A stretch of 64,000 bases of DNA from Dermatemys mawii. Taxonomy: Eukaryota > Chordata > Testudines > Dermatemydidae. The notes below the pieces were generated by a model that was not told the DNA's origin, ran no database searches, and worked only from the letters and a program-made list of their open reading frames with translations. Below are positions 33,991 through 47,200 of this stretch, piece after piece. The position numbers and the translations under genes are program-made. The stretch covers positions 15,352,338-15,416,337 of the forward strand of contig ML677366.1 in assembly GCA_007922305.1 (NCBI GenBank). The letters are read 5' to 3'. The first letter of the stretch is position 1. Every line of letters starts with the position of its first letter.

Positions 33991-34590
33991 TCTCACGTTT
34001 TTGGCTGTTTGAACTCTGACAGGGCCAGAGACTCTGAACTGAAGCCAGAGATCCCCAGGGACTGCTTCCTGGATCTTCCCTGAAAGACACTTTTCATTGA
34101 CAGATCACTACAACTCTGTCACTCTTAGGATTTAGATGACAATTCATTTGTGTGTATATGTTAGCTGCTTTAAACTGTAAATCTCTCATTCCTTTTTCTT
34201 AGTTAATAAACCTTTTGATGGTTTATTACAGGATTGGCTACAGGCATTGTCTCTCATGTAGGATCTAGAGTACCAACTGATCTGGGTAAGTGACTGGTCT
34301 CTTGGGACTGGCAGCAACCTGAATGTGGTGCCATTTTTGTTAAAAGTGACCATTTATTACTAAGTCCAGTTTGTCTGGGTGACAAGATAGATGGGAGAGT
34401 ATCAGGGGATTGTCTGGGACTCCACGGTAAGATTGTTATAGTGATCTGGGAATTCACATTTGTTACTGGGTTGGTGAAATCTAGTTCTAGAATACACACC
34501 AATTTCGGGCATTTGCCCAGTTTTTCACTGTGTGCCCTGAGGTAGGCATTCACAGTTGTGAGCCACTCTACATAACATGACAAGCTGAAC
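33991..34590 (+). repeat. Turtle-type repeat with polyadenylation signal (probable LTR)
   Basis: TTTTTGGCTGTTTGAACTCTG, AGTTAATAAACCTTTTGATGG (AATAAA near 34204), TACAGGATTGGCTACAGGC, CTGGGTAAGTGACTGGTCTC, CCAGTTTGTCTGGGTGAC and TTCACATTTGTTACTGGG follow a repeat I have often seen in turtle sequence. The placement of AATAAA suggests an LTR, but its ends and any target duplication were not determined. Confidence 0.45.
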
Positions 34591-35024
34591 CACATTAGCT
34601 GAAGTTTTCTAAAACAAATCAGCCTGAGGAAGACACTGGGTATGGACATTTTTTTTTCTAACTCTAACAATTTTGAATGAAAAAGTTATACAGCTGAAGA
34701 CAGGGTCTTACAATGAAAAGTGCTAAGTAACGATAATAGGTAGTGCTACCAGTGCTACCTACAATATTTTTGTTATCTGCTTTCCCCCAGGCTATTTTGC
34801 TGTGCACACAGAGTTTGAGAAAGTAAGATGGATATTTTTAGCATTGGAGTGAAGAAGAAGGGCTTTTCTAAGCAAGCACCCCATCTTCTTTATCTCGAGA
34901 GCCTCCCTAATTCTGAGATTTTATTTTATGCCAATGCTTCAGAAATGTAAACTGCTACTTTTAGAGTAAAGTAACCTGACTCTGAGGGAAGATGAGTTAT
35001 TACAAGCAGCTTCCTCCATATAAC
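34591..35024. other. No feature recognised
   Basis: Plain sequence between two repeats. Confidence 0.5.
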
Positions 35025-35032
35025 GTCTAGGT

Positions 35033-35787
35033 CAGGAGTGGGCAAACTTTTTGGCCCAAGGGCCACATCTGGGTATGGAAATTGTATGGCAGGCCATGAA
35101 GGCTCACAAAATTAGGGTGTGGGCTCTGGCTGGGGGTGCAGGCTATTGGGTGGGGGCAGAAATTTGGAGTTCAGAGTGCGGGAGGGAGCTCCTGGATGTG
35201 GCAAAAGGTGTTGGGTGTGCAGGCAGGAGGGCTCCAGCTGGGAGTACGGACTCTGGTGTGGGGTTGAGGGGTTGGAGGTGCAGGAGGGTGGTCCAAGCTG
35301 GGATCGAGCAGTTTGGAGGGAGGGAGGTCAGGGCTGGGGTAGGGGGTTGGGGCATAGGAAGGGGTCAGGGGTGCAGGCTCTGGGTAGCACTTACCTCAGG
35401 CAGCTTCCAGAAGCAGCAGAATGCCCCCCTCAAGCTCTCACGCAGAGGCATGGCCAGGCAGCTCTGCACACTGCCCCATCCACACGTGCCACCCCTGCAG
35501 CTCCCATTTGCTGTGGTTCCTGGCCAATAGGAGCTGCGGAGGCAGAACTTGGGGCAGGGGCTGCATGGGGAGCCCCTGGATGCCCCTACATGTAGGAGCT
35601 GGAAGGGGGACATGTTGCTGCTTTTGGGAGCCATGCGAAACAGGGCAAGCCCCCGACCCCGCTCTCCCGGCTGGCGCACCAGTGCAGGGTAAACCCCAGA
35701 TCCTGCTCCCTAACAGGAGCTCGAGGGCCAAATTAAAACATCTGGTGGGCCAGATGCAGCTCCTGGTCCGTAATTTGCCCATTCCTG
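35033..35787 (+). mobile_element. GC-rich hAT-like transposon with TSD
   Basis: The termini CAGGAGTGGGCAAACT and (reverse complement of the right end) CAGGAATGGGCAAATT agree at 14 of 16. The flanks GTCTAGGT (35025-35032) and CTCTACGT (35788-35795) agree at 6 of 8 and fit the nTCTAGAn-type preference known for hAT. The interior is G-rich on the left and mixed on the right. The frames of 100-159 codons inside are compositional artefacts. The length is 755 bp. Confidence 0.85.
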
Positions 35788-35795
35788 CTCTACGT

Positions 35796-37034
35796 AGATG
35801 GATACGCCAAGAGAGAGAGTGGTGAGGTGCCCCAAATGAAACTGCAGTGCCTGTGATATGAACTTACACACAGTCTGTACATTAGCCACAAGGAACAAAA
35901 GGCACTAGAAATACAACCTGAGTTAACAGAGAGATTTGGTAGCAGCAGCAAAAATGTTGAGAGATATTGCCAGAATTCAAAGCACAGAAATCTACTTCCA
36001 AGCCTTATCATTTCACACGAATTAACAGATTGATGGAGTCTCCTGACCTATTTCAAGCCTGTACACCAAGATCTCAGACTTCATGTCAAGGTTGGAGTTT
36101 TATATCCACTTGAACCGATGTGATGGCTTAAGAATCCACAGCTCATTGTGATGCTCTTGTAGGATGTTTAAGAGGAGTCGCCCTCCTCTCTGGCCCAGCT
36201 ATAGACTAGAAGTAATGAAACCATACTGCATTTATAATTTAATTTTGGGCTTTATTATTCAACCATAGATTTGAAAAATGTTCTGCTTCTCTAGATGATG
36301 AAAGAATGCTACCATAGCTAGCTGGCAGAATTAGAAAGTTACATTTATGTTTCATTACCAATAGCTATTGAATTAACTCTGAGTCTGTAAGAATGCTTGC
36401 AAGATTTATTCAGTCTGGTATATTACAAAGTAGTTTTAGTAGGAATCTACAAGGTGTGAGAGTACATATATAAATTGCACATACATCAAAAGAAAAAAAA
36501 TCTGAGAATTTATGCACTTTCCTCCTATTCAGAATTCAGTCCTTCATCTGACCCATACCTAAGGACACTCCTATGTGTCTACATGTAATTCATTTCTTAT
36601 ATAAATCTGCTTTTAAAACTAGACATACACAGTTACACTGATGATAGCCACAAATGATCCCCAACCTACTTTGATCCACAAACTATGGGTACTGAAGCCT
36701 CCCTTAACTGCTTCTTTCTGGGGAAAAGGCAGCCCAAATTTCTTGTCAAATGTTAACATAATTCTACACCCCAAATATTAATCAAAGTACAATGGGCATC
36801 AAGCAAAATTGTTCACACTGTACCACAAGCTCTTTTCCCCTCATTAGTAGTTTGGAGCTGGAAGCCATTCTAAATGGGAGTTTAGTGAGAAGATTGGCTG
36901 GCTGGTAGCATCAGGAAATAGGAAACATCTGGGACATCCAAAATACCTTTCTAATGATTGGACTCATGTTAAATCTTGAGAGCAAAATATTGTCCTATCA
37001 TAGGGCACTTCACTCACCATTGGAGAGCCTCCTT
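35796..37034. other. No gene recognised
   Basis: AT-rich sequence without a recognised repeat. Confidence 0.5.
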
Positions 37035-37597
37035 CTGACCACATCTGGGGATTAGCTTTGCCAGGTCAGTGCCCCTTCCTGAGGTTGCACTCCATCACTT
37101 TGGCTCTCTCAGGACCCAACCACACCTGCTTTGTAGCTTAACCCCCTGTGCCAGTCACTGTGGTTTTCCCTTTGGAGTTGGGGGTTGCATGCCCCAAATT
37201 CTTTTGGGATCCACTACCTCTTAAGAGTAGTGCAACCCAGTGGCTGCTGGGAAAACCCAGGCCTGCCTGCTACACTGGGTTCCAGCCCAGAGAGCTTACA
37301 GCAAGCAGGCATGGTCTACACAGTCCCAAACCTTGCTGCTATATCCCTAGGATACTTCCTCCATTACCTTCTTTCACCCTGACAGTGACTGCAGTTTCTC
37401 TGCCTACAGCCCTCTCCTGCTCTCAGCCACAGGGGGGCTATGCAAACCCCTCCTGCTCTATCCAGCTGAGCCTCATCTCTAATTAGTCCTTGCTCCCTGG
37501 GTCCTCCTCCAGGTGCAGCCTAGAAGGTTAATTGGCTTACCTGGCCACCTTCACCCCCTCAGCTTTGTGTGGGCTAGTCACCCATTACAGCCTCATT
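37035..37597 (+). repeat. Turtle-type repeat (probable LTR)
   Basis: TTTGCCAGGTCAGTGCCCC, CTTTTGGGATCCACTACCTC, AACCCAGTGGCTGCTGGG, CTACACTGGGTTCCAGCCCA, CCAGCTGAGCCTCATCTC and GCTTTGTGTGGGCTAGTCAC, ending CCATTACAG, match a repeat seen at many turtle loci. It is GC-richer than its surroundings. The class is inferred, and the ends are not confirmed by a target duplication. Confidence 0.45.
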
Positions 37598-37754
37598 AAA
37601 GTTAATAGCAAAACTCCTACTGACCTCGGTGGATCCAGGATTTCACCCCCTGGAGTTTAGACAAGGACCTAGAGAATGTGTCCAGGATTATTTAACTCTC
37701 TGAAAAGATGGGGGTTGGACATCCTTATAGAAATAGGCTAGGGAGACCCTAAAG

Positions 37755-38410
37755 CAGGGGTGGGCAAACTATGGCCCATGGAGGTAGGAGAGGGCAGAGG
37801 GCTCCACACTCTGCCCTCACCTGCAGATACCTCCCCCGAAGCTCCCATTGGTGGGGAATGGGGAACCGTGGCCAATGGGAGTCTCAGGTGAAGTACCTGC
37901 AGGCAAGGGCTGCATACAGAGCCTTCTGCCCCTCTCTTCCCCAAGGGCCACAGGGACGGGGTGCTGGCTACTTCTGGGAGCAGTGTGGAGCCCAGGCAGG
38001 CAGACAGGCATGTAAGCGATGCTGAGCTGGAGCCTACACCCCAACCCCCTTCTGCACCCCAACCCCCTGCCCTGAGCCTTCTCCCACATTCCCCTGTGTA
38101 CCCCAAACCCCTGCTCTGACTCCCCTGCCATACCTCACACCCTCCTCCACCCCAACCCCTTGCCCTGAGCCCCTTCCTGCCCACTGCACCCCCTCCCACA
38201 CCCCTTACTCTTTCCTGTACACCCCACCCCCTCCCACACCTCACACTCTCTCCTGCACCCCAACCTCCTGCCCGGAGCTTCCTCACTCCTCTGTGCACCC
38301 CAAATCCCTGCCCTGACTTCCCTGCCACTCTCCTCCTGCATCCAAACTCCCTGCCCTAAGTCCCCTGCCACACCCCCTTGTACACCCTGCACTCCTCTGC
38401 CCTCATGCTC
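37755..38410 (+). mobile_element. GC-rich hAT-like element with minisatellite-like interior, truncated
   Basis: It starts CAGGGGTGGGCAAACTATGG like the family above. From about 38030 to 38400 the interior is a decayed tandem array of units like TGCACCCCAACCCCCTGCCC followed by TGAGCC, with a period of about 35-45 bp. No right terminus or target duplication was found. The 100-196-codon frames here come from the array. Confidence 0.65.
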
Positions 38411-41400
38411 TGCATCTAAACATTTCAGGTTCTGGTATATAGTTGTACAAGTATTGTGTGAAAACATTTGCACAAATATTCATACCTGCCCTTCCTGCCA
38501 AGATCCTTACAAACACAGTTTGCTCAAAATCTAGCCCTGTTAGGGGTTTCTAGAAACCTCTATTTCAACTTGAAAAGCAAATAAGGATTGGAAATGCAAT
38601 CCCGACAGACATACCTTTTCTATTTGAAGGCCTGACTGATAATCCTTTTTTTCTAGTATTTGCTCAGCTTTACCTGAAAAGATTTTAACTTATTTCCCTC
38701 CCTCCCCCTCATCTTGAGTCTATGGTTTATGATAACAAGAAACAATAATTAAGGAAAAAGGGAAGTCAGCTAATTTGATTGTCCTCAAAGTGCTGTAATA
38801 TTACATTATAAAAGGATCAGTGACACAACCCTTAGCTAAAAGGCCTGCATGCAAACAAAAGAGATTATGTGAAGAATGTATAATACACAACAACATTTTC
38901 CCTTTAAAAAAGTATACCATATTTCTTTGGGACAGGCAGGAGGGGCAAGCTGACAGAGGCCTCTGGATGACTCAGTGCTGCCATGGATTTCTGCAGCTCT
39001 GAATCTGACCTAGCATTCATACATTGGCCTGTGGAGCTGCAGTCCTGCCACAAAGCTTCATGAGTTATGTTGATTGACCAATTTTCAGGGTATTTTTGGC
39101 TGCCAACAGCAGTGGTGCTCTGCCTGCTAACTGTCGGCCAGACAAAGCAGTTTTACAGTCCCTCATCTGGTAGTTGAACTCTACATGCAATATGTATATT
39201 ACCATGGCCAAGGCTCAAACTGGGACCTTTGTGATGCATTGGCAGTAATGCTACTAGCTAAGTCAAAAATGAGCCAAACCAGCCAGTGTAGTGCCAAACC
39301 TGTCTCCCCAGGAAGTGACTCTGCACATGAGGGTAGCACGAACAGTGGCAAGAATATAGATCTAAAAGAAGTAGATATCCATTGCCTCTGAAAAACTAGC
39401 CCTGAAAAGCTACCCAGACACAGGAAACCCACAAACTTGGCAACAGTTCTGGTATTTTTTTGCACTTAATATTGAGTGCTAGGACTAAAATCTTGCTTGA
39501 AATACAAGGTTACTTTAATAAGCACCCATTGACAGTTTGTTACAAAATGCTGGTAGTAACCAGTCATTTCAGTATATTTAAATGATCCACTAAGCCTAAG
39601 AAGAATAGCAAGTGGATTCCACATCTCAGCTGCTGGTTTGAATCCAGCCTGAGTCCATAATGACCTAAAGGAGCTACCCCTGGGAGGCTATTCAGTGACC
39701 TATCTGAAGTCAGTTCACAGTTCCTGTTAACAATGAACAGCTTGCCACAAGATAAATGCTAGTGCCTCCTGCCTTGCAGGCTGTCACTGCAACAACCACA
39801 CCATTCCCCTGCACCAGTCCTCACACTGGGCCCAAACTTGCCTCTCTTGGAGATTTGTTATTGGGCTGTCACTTTCGTTACTGTAAACTGAAGCCTGAAA
39901 TGGTGGATCTGGAAGCTGGAATCACAGATGCTTTTATGCTAATGAAATGGATTCCACATTTTTAAAAGCTTCATGTTATAATTATATTATATTATTTTCC
40001 ATTTCTCCTCTTTTGCAACCTTGTTTCACATGCATTTGGGCCAATGCAAGCTGAAAGGTACCACCGCTTATTTCAAACAAAAATACTCCATGGCTTTGCA
40101 GTATTCCTGGGGCCAATTTCCACAAATTCCTTAAGGACTGGACTAGATACTTCCTGGTAGGAAATTAAAATTGCTTTTAAATCTAAATTTGTATTATTAC
40201 CTCCACTAAAATTATTACAAGAACCACAGTGCAGTACCTGCATTATCTCTGAAAATCCTAGTTCCCTGCCCCCAAGTCTCATTCCCTTTGCTTTGTATCA
40301 ATTCTTGTATTTTAGTTTTGATCTTTGCCACAAATTGAAAATCCATATATTGCTTTTTTAGCATGAACATTGCAATGAGGACCTTTCCTAGTCCTTGACA
40401 GGTGGCCTAAGCACCTCTGGATATGCGTTGCCCTTGGCATGTATTTTAACCTCAGCTGTAGTGTCTGATAATTGGTACTGCTTCTCCAGTTTACGTCAGA
40501 CAGCAAGATGCACAGATTTCTTATCTGAGCAAGATCTTTTCCCAATAGCTTATTATCCTTACATTCAAAACTCATTAGAAATTATATGTAAATTTGCACA
40601 CATACCCACACACACAAGCCTGGTTTAGAAGAAAAGAATTATAGATCTTCTGATTTCATTCCCTTGAATTTGATATCTTTAAATCAATGAGTACATTATT
40701 TTCTTTACACAGTATATTATGGATAGATTCCACCTGCATACAAAATCAGCGTAGGTGTAATTACACAAAATCCCCCCATCCTCACTAATCAGAATAATGA
40801 TGTGCACAGACATGGTCAGATACTATTGGAAGACAATGTTGAAAGCTTCAGCTGCATACAATAGCAGTCTCCGACAGTACTGTACGCTGAAACCCTCTTT
40901 GATCTTCAGGGTCTCCTTCAGAGCAGATGACAGCCTGAGGTCTAAACACATCCACAGAGACAAGTCATTAGCAGCTTCGGTGTCTGAAGGACTCGATTAC
41001 CACAAATCCAGCGGCTCAGTTACATGTCAAAATGCTCAATGGATACATTTAACTCTTTCCCACCCTGCACTCTTTAAAAGATAAGTGATATTTGCTAAAT
41101 AAAATTAAATTTTAACGGTCCTTTTTTTTCCTAGCACAGGGAATCAGTTTCCTTCCTAAATAAAAGGCAGGTTGATCAGGCCAGTGTTTGCACAATCACG
41201 AGCTTAACTTCAAATGAGGGTCTCCCACTGTGAGACAGCAGACCTGTGGTATCTTTACGGTCTCCCATTCCCAACACTGCTGGGAGCGCGTTGACATTAG
41301 CACAGCCAGCAGCTATTGTGCCAAGTGCTAAAACCTTTTGTACAATTTTATTCTATCTGCTGTATCAATCTGCTGTAGCTGTGTCATAAAAGCAAGCCCA

Positions 41401-43139
41401 ACAAACCTGCAGGAACAGGAATGTTATCACAAAAATTGGTACTTGTTCTAATCCCTAATTAACCACAGGATGATGGGTGTCCAATCTCTAATGAGTCTCC
41501 TCATTAATATCTCTAGGTCTTAGCAGACTTTGTATGTCTGCCATGCCTGTACAGTTTCAGGCTCAACAACAAATTCCAGGTATCAAAAAAGATTGTACAG
41601 ATTTCATAATAAGAAGAAGAGTGAAAAATAAAGTGGCTAATATTCTATTTATAGAGTCAGCACTTGTTTCTTCATATTAAATTTAAAATATGCATGCACG
41701 CACAGACTTTGTGTACACACACATATTATTTAGACCATCTGAATTCTCAAGATGCACAAATACTCTTTGAATTATTCTGTTATTTACATTTCCCATTTGA
41801 GACTATGCCTCCACCACAAGATTTGACTTTTAATTAAAATTCATTATCTTAGTGGGCCAAACAGATTGATGAAATAATGGATTCTTTTCATTCACCTCTG
41901 ACATGACTCTAAGCATGTGTATTTGCATAATAACCCACCATGGAGCTATAATTTCAGCTATGAAATACACACTGTATATAAACTTCCAGGGTCGCTTAGC
42001 TATGGCAGCCATACAGGAATGGTTCTTCTATTAACATGGCTATGTACCTGTTGCATCATTTGCAGCATTGCACAGTTTGGTGGCAGTAGGCTGCGAAGCC
42101 ATGGACTTAGCAGCACTACAAATATTGAAACAGTGGATTTGTGTCACTTTATTCCTAATTCAGAGGTGCTAGATTCTTCCTTAAACAAAACTAGCGAAAG
42201 AAAAAAATTTGAAGTAAAAGATTACCAGAAAAGTTGCCCAAAAAATTAGAAAAGAAATGGAGATCAAATAAAAATCTGCATTTTTTATATTAGAAATTCA
42301 AGTCTCGTCTACATGGGAGACTGTGGGATATATGACTGGAGAATTACTGAAATGACACCACAAGAAGGTGAAAATTGAGCAGTTGTGAGGGGGAAGCCTG
42401 TCTGTTTCAAATTTTTTGTATTTGATTTGCTTTGTTAACACCTGTTTAGTTCCAATGCCCAGCAAACTCTTAGGAGAAAGGTTGTCTTCGTTACAGAGTT
42501 TCAACACCCCATGCTCTATCAAACACACCTTGTTTTCACATCTCTGAAATCCCAGTGTTGTTATCCAGCATAAACAGGGAAGACCATTGACAATGTTATT
42601 TCTAAGGTTAAAAAGCAAACAGAAAAACATTGTTAAAAAGCCTTTCAGACAGTTGTACGTTATTTTAAAAACGTAAAGGGCAGAAGCCAAATTTTAAATT
42701 TTCTTTGCAGGTTACATTCTAGCTATTTTTGTGCAACTCAGGTAAGGATTTCCTCCAATAATAAGGCCTGGAAACATGCTGCTATGATGATGTTTATTAT
42801 TTCTGAATCAAAAGAGCAATGCTGATATTTGAACTGGATGGCTCTAGTCCTCAGCCTAACTGGAATGATGAAGAACTCAGTCTGAAATCTTATTTTCTTG
42901 TAAAAAGAAAAATATGACTAGGATAAAAATCTCTATATTGGAGATAAATACAGTTAGCAGTTTTAATATTAGAATGTCAGTAAATCCTTGAATTTATGCT
43001 TTATTGAATCCATCCACTTAGAGACCCTACCGAACAATACAGATTTAATTCTATCACAGCTTCAGTGATGACTACAGGTGCCTGTCAGAATCTGGATCCT
43101 TACTCTAGTAAGTAATCGAAAGCATTTTGTGTTTCTGGA
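38411..43139. other. No gene recognised; weak SINE and enhancer-like traces
   Basis: At 39635-39645, GGTTTGAATCC matches a tRNA B box, in a possible SINE fragment (about 39600-39740) without a clear A box. The part at 41120-41530 has CpGs and motifs such as GGAGCGCGTTGACATTAGC and CCCTAATTAACCACAGG, possibly a conserved noncoding element. The frame at 42298-42690 (130 codons, minus) is Leu/Cys/Phe-rich and unrecognised. The rest is unassigned. Confidence 0.3.
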
Positions 43140-43575
43140 TTGATGCAGGCAAATGAACCTATCTAATGCAAATCAGCATGGGTTTATGGAAAATAGATCC
43201 TACCAACCTAACTCGATTTTTTTATAAGAATACAAATTTGGTTGATAAAGGTAATAGCGTAATACACAGTCAAAGTATATTACACCCACACAATTTTTGA
43301 TTTTAAAAAACAGAATATAAAGGTAACATGGCACACATTAAATGGATTAAAAACTGGCTAAAAGGTCTCAAAATGTAATTATAAATGGGAAATTGTCATT
43401 GAGTGGGTGTATTTCCAGGTGTATTTTTCACCTACAAGGATCGGTTCTTGGTCCTACTCTATTTAATATTTTTATCAATGATCTGGAAGAAAACATAAAA
43501 TCATTGATAAATTTTGAAGATGACCCAAAAAGTCAGGGAGTGATAAATAATGAAGATGACAGCTCACTGATACAG
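43140..43575 (+). pseudogene. CR1-like reverse transcriptase fragment, left part
   Basis: AATCAGCATGGGTTTATGG, then GGTTGATAAAGGTAATAGCG, then ACACATTAAATGGATTAAAA follow a non-LTR RT that is abundant in turtles. The last part, 43435-43500, reads QGSVLGPTLFNIFINDLEE, the conserved RT motif (QGSxLGPxLFxIFINDL) of the CR1/L2/Rex group. The FADD catalytic box that should follow reads FEDD. Deletions and stops lie upstream. The copy is interrupted at 43575/43576 by a minus-strand CR1 and continues at 44095. Confidence 0.75.
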
Positions 43576-44094
43576 AGAACATAAGAAAGGCTGTACTGGG
43601 TCAGACCAAAGACCATCCAGCCCAGTATCCTGTCTACTGATAGTGGCCAATGCCAAGTGCCCCAGAGTGAGTGAACCTATCAAGTAATGATCAAATGATC
43701 TTTTCCTGCCATCCATCATCACCCTCTGACAAACAGAGGCTAGGGACACCATTCCTTACCCATCCTGTCTAATAGCCATTAATGGACTTAACCTCCATGA
43801 ATTTATCCAGTTCTCTTTTAAACCCTGTTATAGTCCTAGCCTTCACAGCCTCCTCAAGCAAGGAGTTCCACAGGTTGACTGTGCGCTGTGTGAAGAAAAA
43901 CTTCCTTTTATTTGTTTTAAAACTGCTGCCCATTAATTTGATTTGGTGGCCCCTAGTTGTTCTATTATGGGAACAGTACATAACTTTTCCTTATTCACTT
44001 TCTCCACACCACTCATGATTTTATATACCTCTATCATATCCCCCTTTAGTCTCCTCTTTTCCAAGCTAAGCAATCTGATTAACTTGGCCAATTG
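43576..44094 (-). mobile_element. CR1 LINE (ORF2 C-terminus and 3' tail), nested
   Basis: On the minus strand the copy runs from the ORF2 C-terminus, LSLEKRRLKGDMIEVYK (about 44010-44060) and FFTQRTVNLWNSLLEEAV (about 43855-43910) in two different frames, through a 3' tail that ends GGTCTGACCCAGTACAGCC and then TTATGTTC at 43576. That tail is the same as the one at 12690-12884. The frame change shows it is dead. It is 5'-truncated and inserted into the plus-strand RT fragment. Confidence 0.85.
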
Positions 44095-44222
44095 TACACA
44101 AGCAAACAGTATGCTTTTAATATGGTTAAATGTAAGTGGCATGCATCCAGTAACAAAGAATATTGGCCATATTTACAGGATGGGGGACTTTGTCCTGGGA
44201 AGCAGGGCTTTAGCTTGGATCT
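44095..44222 (+). pseudogene. CR1-like reverse transcriptase fragment, right part
   Basis: CACAAGCAAACAGTATGC, TTAATATGGTTAAATGTAAG, ATCCAGTAACAAAGAATATT, then TTACAGGATGGGGGACTTTG and GGGAAGCAG continue the RT element broken at 43575. About 30 bp that this family normally has between the two parts appear to be lost at the insertion point. Confidence 0.7.
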
Positions 44223-47200
44223 GAGGTTCACTTGGATCCAGAAAGCTTAGTGAAACAATCAAGTTGCACCTGGTTTGGAGTCGAAGCCTTGCTGAGCAAC
44301 TGGGAGTTTACATGGCTTCCACCTGAAGCCACAAATCTGGCTGGGTTTGCCCACAAATTGGCAGGGCCACCATGCTCATGTTTCACGTTTCTAATAAAAC
44401 CGACCCCAGATAAATTCTGCACAACTCCATTTATAAACCTGTGTCATCTATGAGTAAGTTCCACCCCACTAAAACTGCATTCCACTCTCAAATATTAGAA
44501 GGGGCAGCAAAAAGGCAGATAACTGATTTCTCTACATTTATGTATACAGTTCATAGTACTAGTTTCTCAATGCATTAGGACAGCAGACATCCAAAAAAGC
44601 ACCCACTGGCCTCGATTCTCAGGTGTGATACAGCTTTTTTGTGCCACTCCACAGGCACAAAGGGGCAGTAAAACCACTATAGGAGGAATCCCCAGGTGAC
44701 ATACATGTCACCCTTCTTGCAGTCCCTCAGTGTAGGGGTACAATCAGGAGAAAACGTGTATGACCAGTTCATCTCTGCATGTCAGCCATTCCCAGCTCTT
44801 GGTACTACCCTGTAAGGACTCTCACAGCCAGGCACAAGTTAGAGCCACTGTTGTCCCCTCTCCTTATGCTCCTGAGGTCCTTCACCAAGTCCAGCACAGC
44901 CAGACCCAAGAATAAGGGCTGCGGTATCTTCAGGTGCATCTCTGTGTGCTCCCAAATATGCATTTGGGTAGTCGGATACCTAGCTGTACTTTGCACATGT
45001 CAATGTGGATTTTGCCAACAAATCCATAATTAAACCCACTTTTCATTAAGTACTTCAGCAATATTTGGCCTTGTTATGGGGCCATTCCAACAAGATGCTG
45101 AACATTCTCCAATGCCAGCAACATCAGTGACCGTTGAGGGTGCTTAGAAACTTGCTGAATCAGGTTCCATGTCTGAGGAAGGGTTTGGATCAGATAGCTA
45201 AAAACTGTACCTTGCAGTAAACAAAGGATTTGGAACCTTTAACATAATACAGTATTTGGAGGGTCATCCTCTACTATAAATACATATATGAAAAAAAATC
45301 AAGGAGATGGACTGCTTCTCGGGATATCATAAACAAGTTAAATCCTACATTTCCTCTCTGAAGGTTTCTATATCTATCCACTATCCTTCCTTAGAAAATG
45401 CCTTGGCTGAATGCAGCAGCCTGATGGGAGTCAGAACCGTCTTCAGCCAAAACAAGGATACACTGTGAATATTCAACCAATCAAATAATTCAACCACAAA
45501 AATATTCCTCTTGATTTTATTCTTCTGTCCTTTCTCCTGTCAGATATGGAGCTGTGTCAGTGAAAAGGACTGGGAAGTCCCTTTCAAAACAAAATTCACA
45601 CCCTGCATAAAATCCTTTTCATTTGTAGTGTGCTACTCCCCAGGACTGGCAAGTCCACCACATTGATCACATATGATCACTGTAAATCTGCATCTTCACC
45701 TACTGCTGCTTTGTCTGAGGGAGCTCTCTAGGCTCAGAGAAACCTGTGGAATTAATTTAAACTATCCCCTTTTGATGTCTTCTGCTGCTTCCTAGCACTT
45801 TCAGAGCTGTTTGAACCTAGTCAATGCAGCCTGCCTCTCCCACATGAGTGGCAATTTTCAAAACACTGTCCCTATTGCTATGGCTGCTGGGTTCTCTGTG
45901 GAGGACACGAATCCCTGAAATCAATAAAACTTCACTGCACAGTCAGAGCAAGCAACATAAAAAAAAAATCACAGTTCTCATCTTATCCAAAACTTTGCTA
46001 GATTATACACAATTAAACAAGGGAGAGCTTTTTTGCTTTATGATGTTTATACTGACTTTGTAATGGAGTCGAATCCTTTTCAAAGGCTTCTACACCCTGC
46101 TCAGAAATGAACGGCTGCAGCAATGGAACATTGCCTTCAAGAAATAACTCCACAGGGTAGGCAGCAAAAGCCAGGCTCCATCCACCCTGACAGTGTTTGG
46201 AGAAAAGGGGCCGGGACTCAGCTGGCCCTCCTCCACAAATTACAGAGCAGAAGCAGGGGAGCTAGACTTTCACAGCTCACATGGGATGAGTAGACCATGG
46301 GAATCGAGGACACTCAGCATCAACTCAGCCTCTTACTGTGTCCAGCTGTTAAACCTTGTCTATAGCCTACACCAGAGAAATTTGGCATTCTAAGAACCAG
46401 TGCTGCAGGGCAACCAGCATGGCAAGCATGGATGCACTGAACTCTTTATACTTAAGATGATTCAACTACAAATGGTTCCATTCTCTAGCATCGATACAGA
46501 TTGAGAGTATAAATCTCCACTTCAAATATTTTGAAAGAAAAATAGTGGTTTCATCCAGACAATAACATCCCAGTCAATATATGCCCTTAGTCAATATATG
46601 CCTTCTTCAATGGGTGAAGTTTTGAGTGTCAGTCTGTTCAATGCTCTTAATTATTTCTTTTCAAAGCCCTTCAGCACACTGGTCCTCTTTCCCCTGGGGA
46701 TTATTTTGATGGAGTGATGAGAGGAGGCATATTATATCTGAAAGCAAAGCATTTTCCTGCAATGGCAAATTGCAAGTGTTTCCAAACTTCACCCAGCCAG
46801 ATTGCAGTGGGTGATTACAGTAAATTCATGGCATGCAAGAGCAGGAGCTGAAGAAGTTCAGTTTACCAGAATTTCACACCATGTCAAAGCCCTATTTGCA
46901 GCTTAGACGATGAATTTACTAAAGCTTTGCTGCTGTAACTCAGAGTGTCAGTGAGCAGATTCTCTGACACCTGCTGCTCTTTGAATCTTCTACCATGTTG
47001 CAGCATAATGCATCTAAAAATAGACTTCACACAACCAGGCAGGTTTCAATCTTTCAGAAAATAATTCTGTTTAGCACCCTTGTTTCCCCAGTAGTGTTTT
47101 AGGACACCTGTCCTCTCTGATCTGCCTCTCCTGGATTAACACCTAGAATTTTTAAAGGTTTCAAAACTAATAAAGAAGCTGAAATAGTTTCATTACGTCA

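Noticed and set aside
35051..35825. Several open frames of 104-159 codons on both strands
   Set aside because: They lie inside the GC-rich hAT element 35033-35787. Many frames are open at once, which is a composition effect.
37755..38410. CRISPR-like array in the C-rich repeats
   Set aside because: The units are imperfect and adjacent with no unique spacers. This is a vertebrate transposon interior.
37738..38473. 196- and 112-codon minus-strand frames rich in Gly, Arg and Cys
   Set aside because: They translate the tandem C-rich units of a hAT element; there is no protein family match.
39185..39310. tRNA-like reversed B box (GGCTCAAACTGGGACC)
   Set aside because: There is no cloverleaf and no A box at the right distance. 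At best it is a decayed SINE piece, too weak to list.
42298..42690. 130-codon minus-strand frame
   Set aside because: The composition is that of chance AT-rich frames (Leu, Cys, Phe, Asn) with no motif. It might be an unrecognised repeat, but there is no support for a gene.
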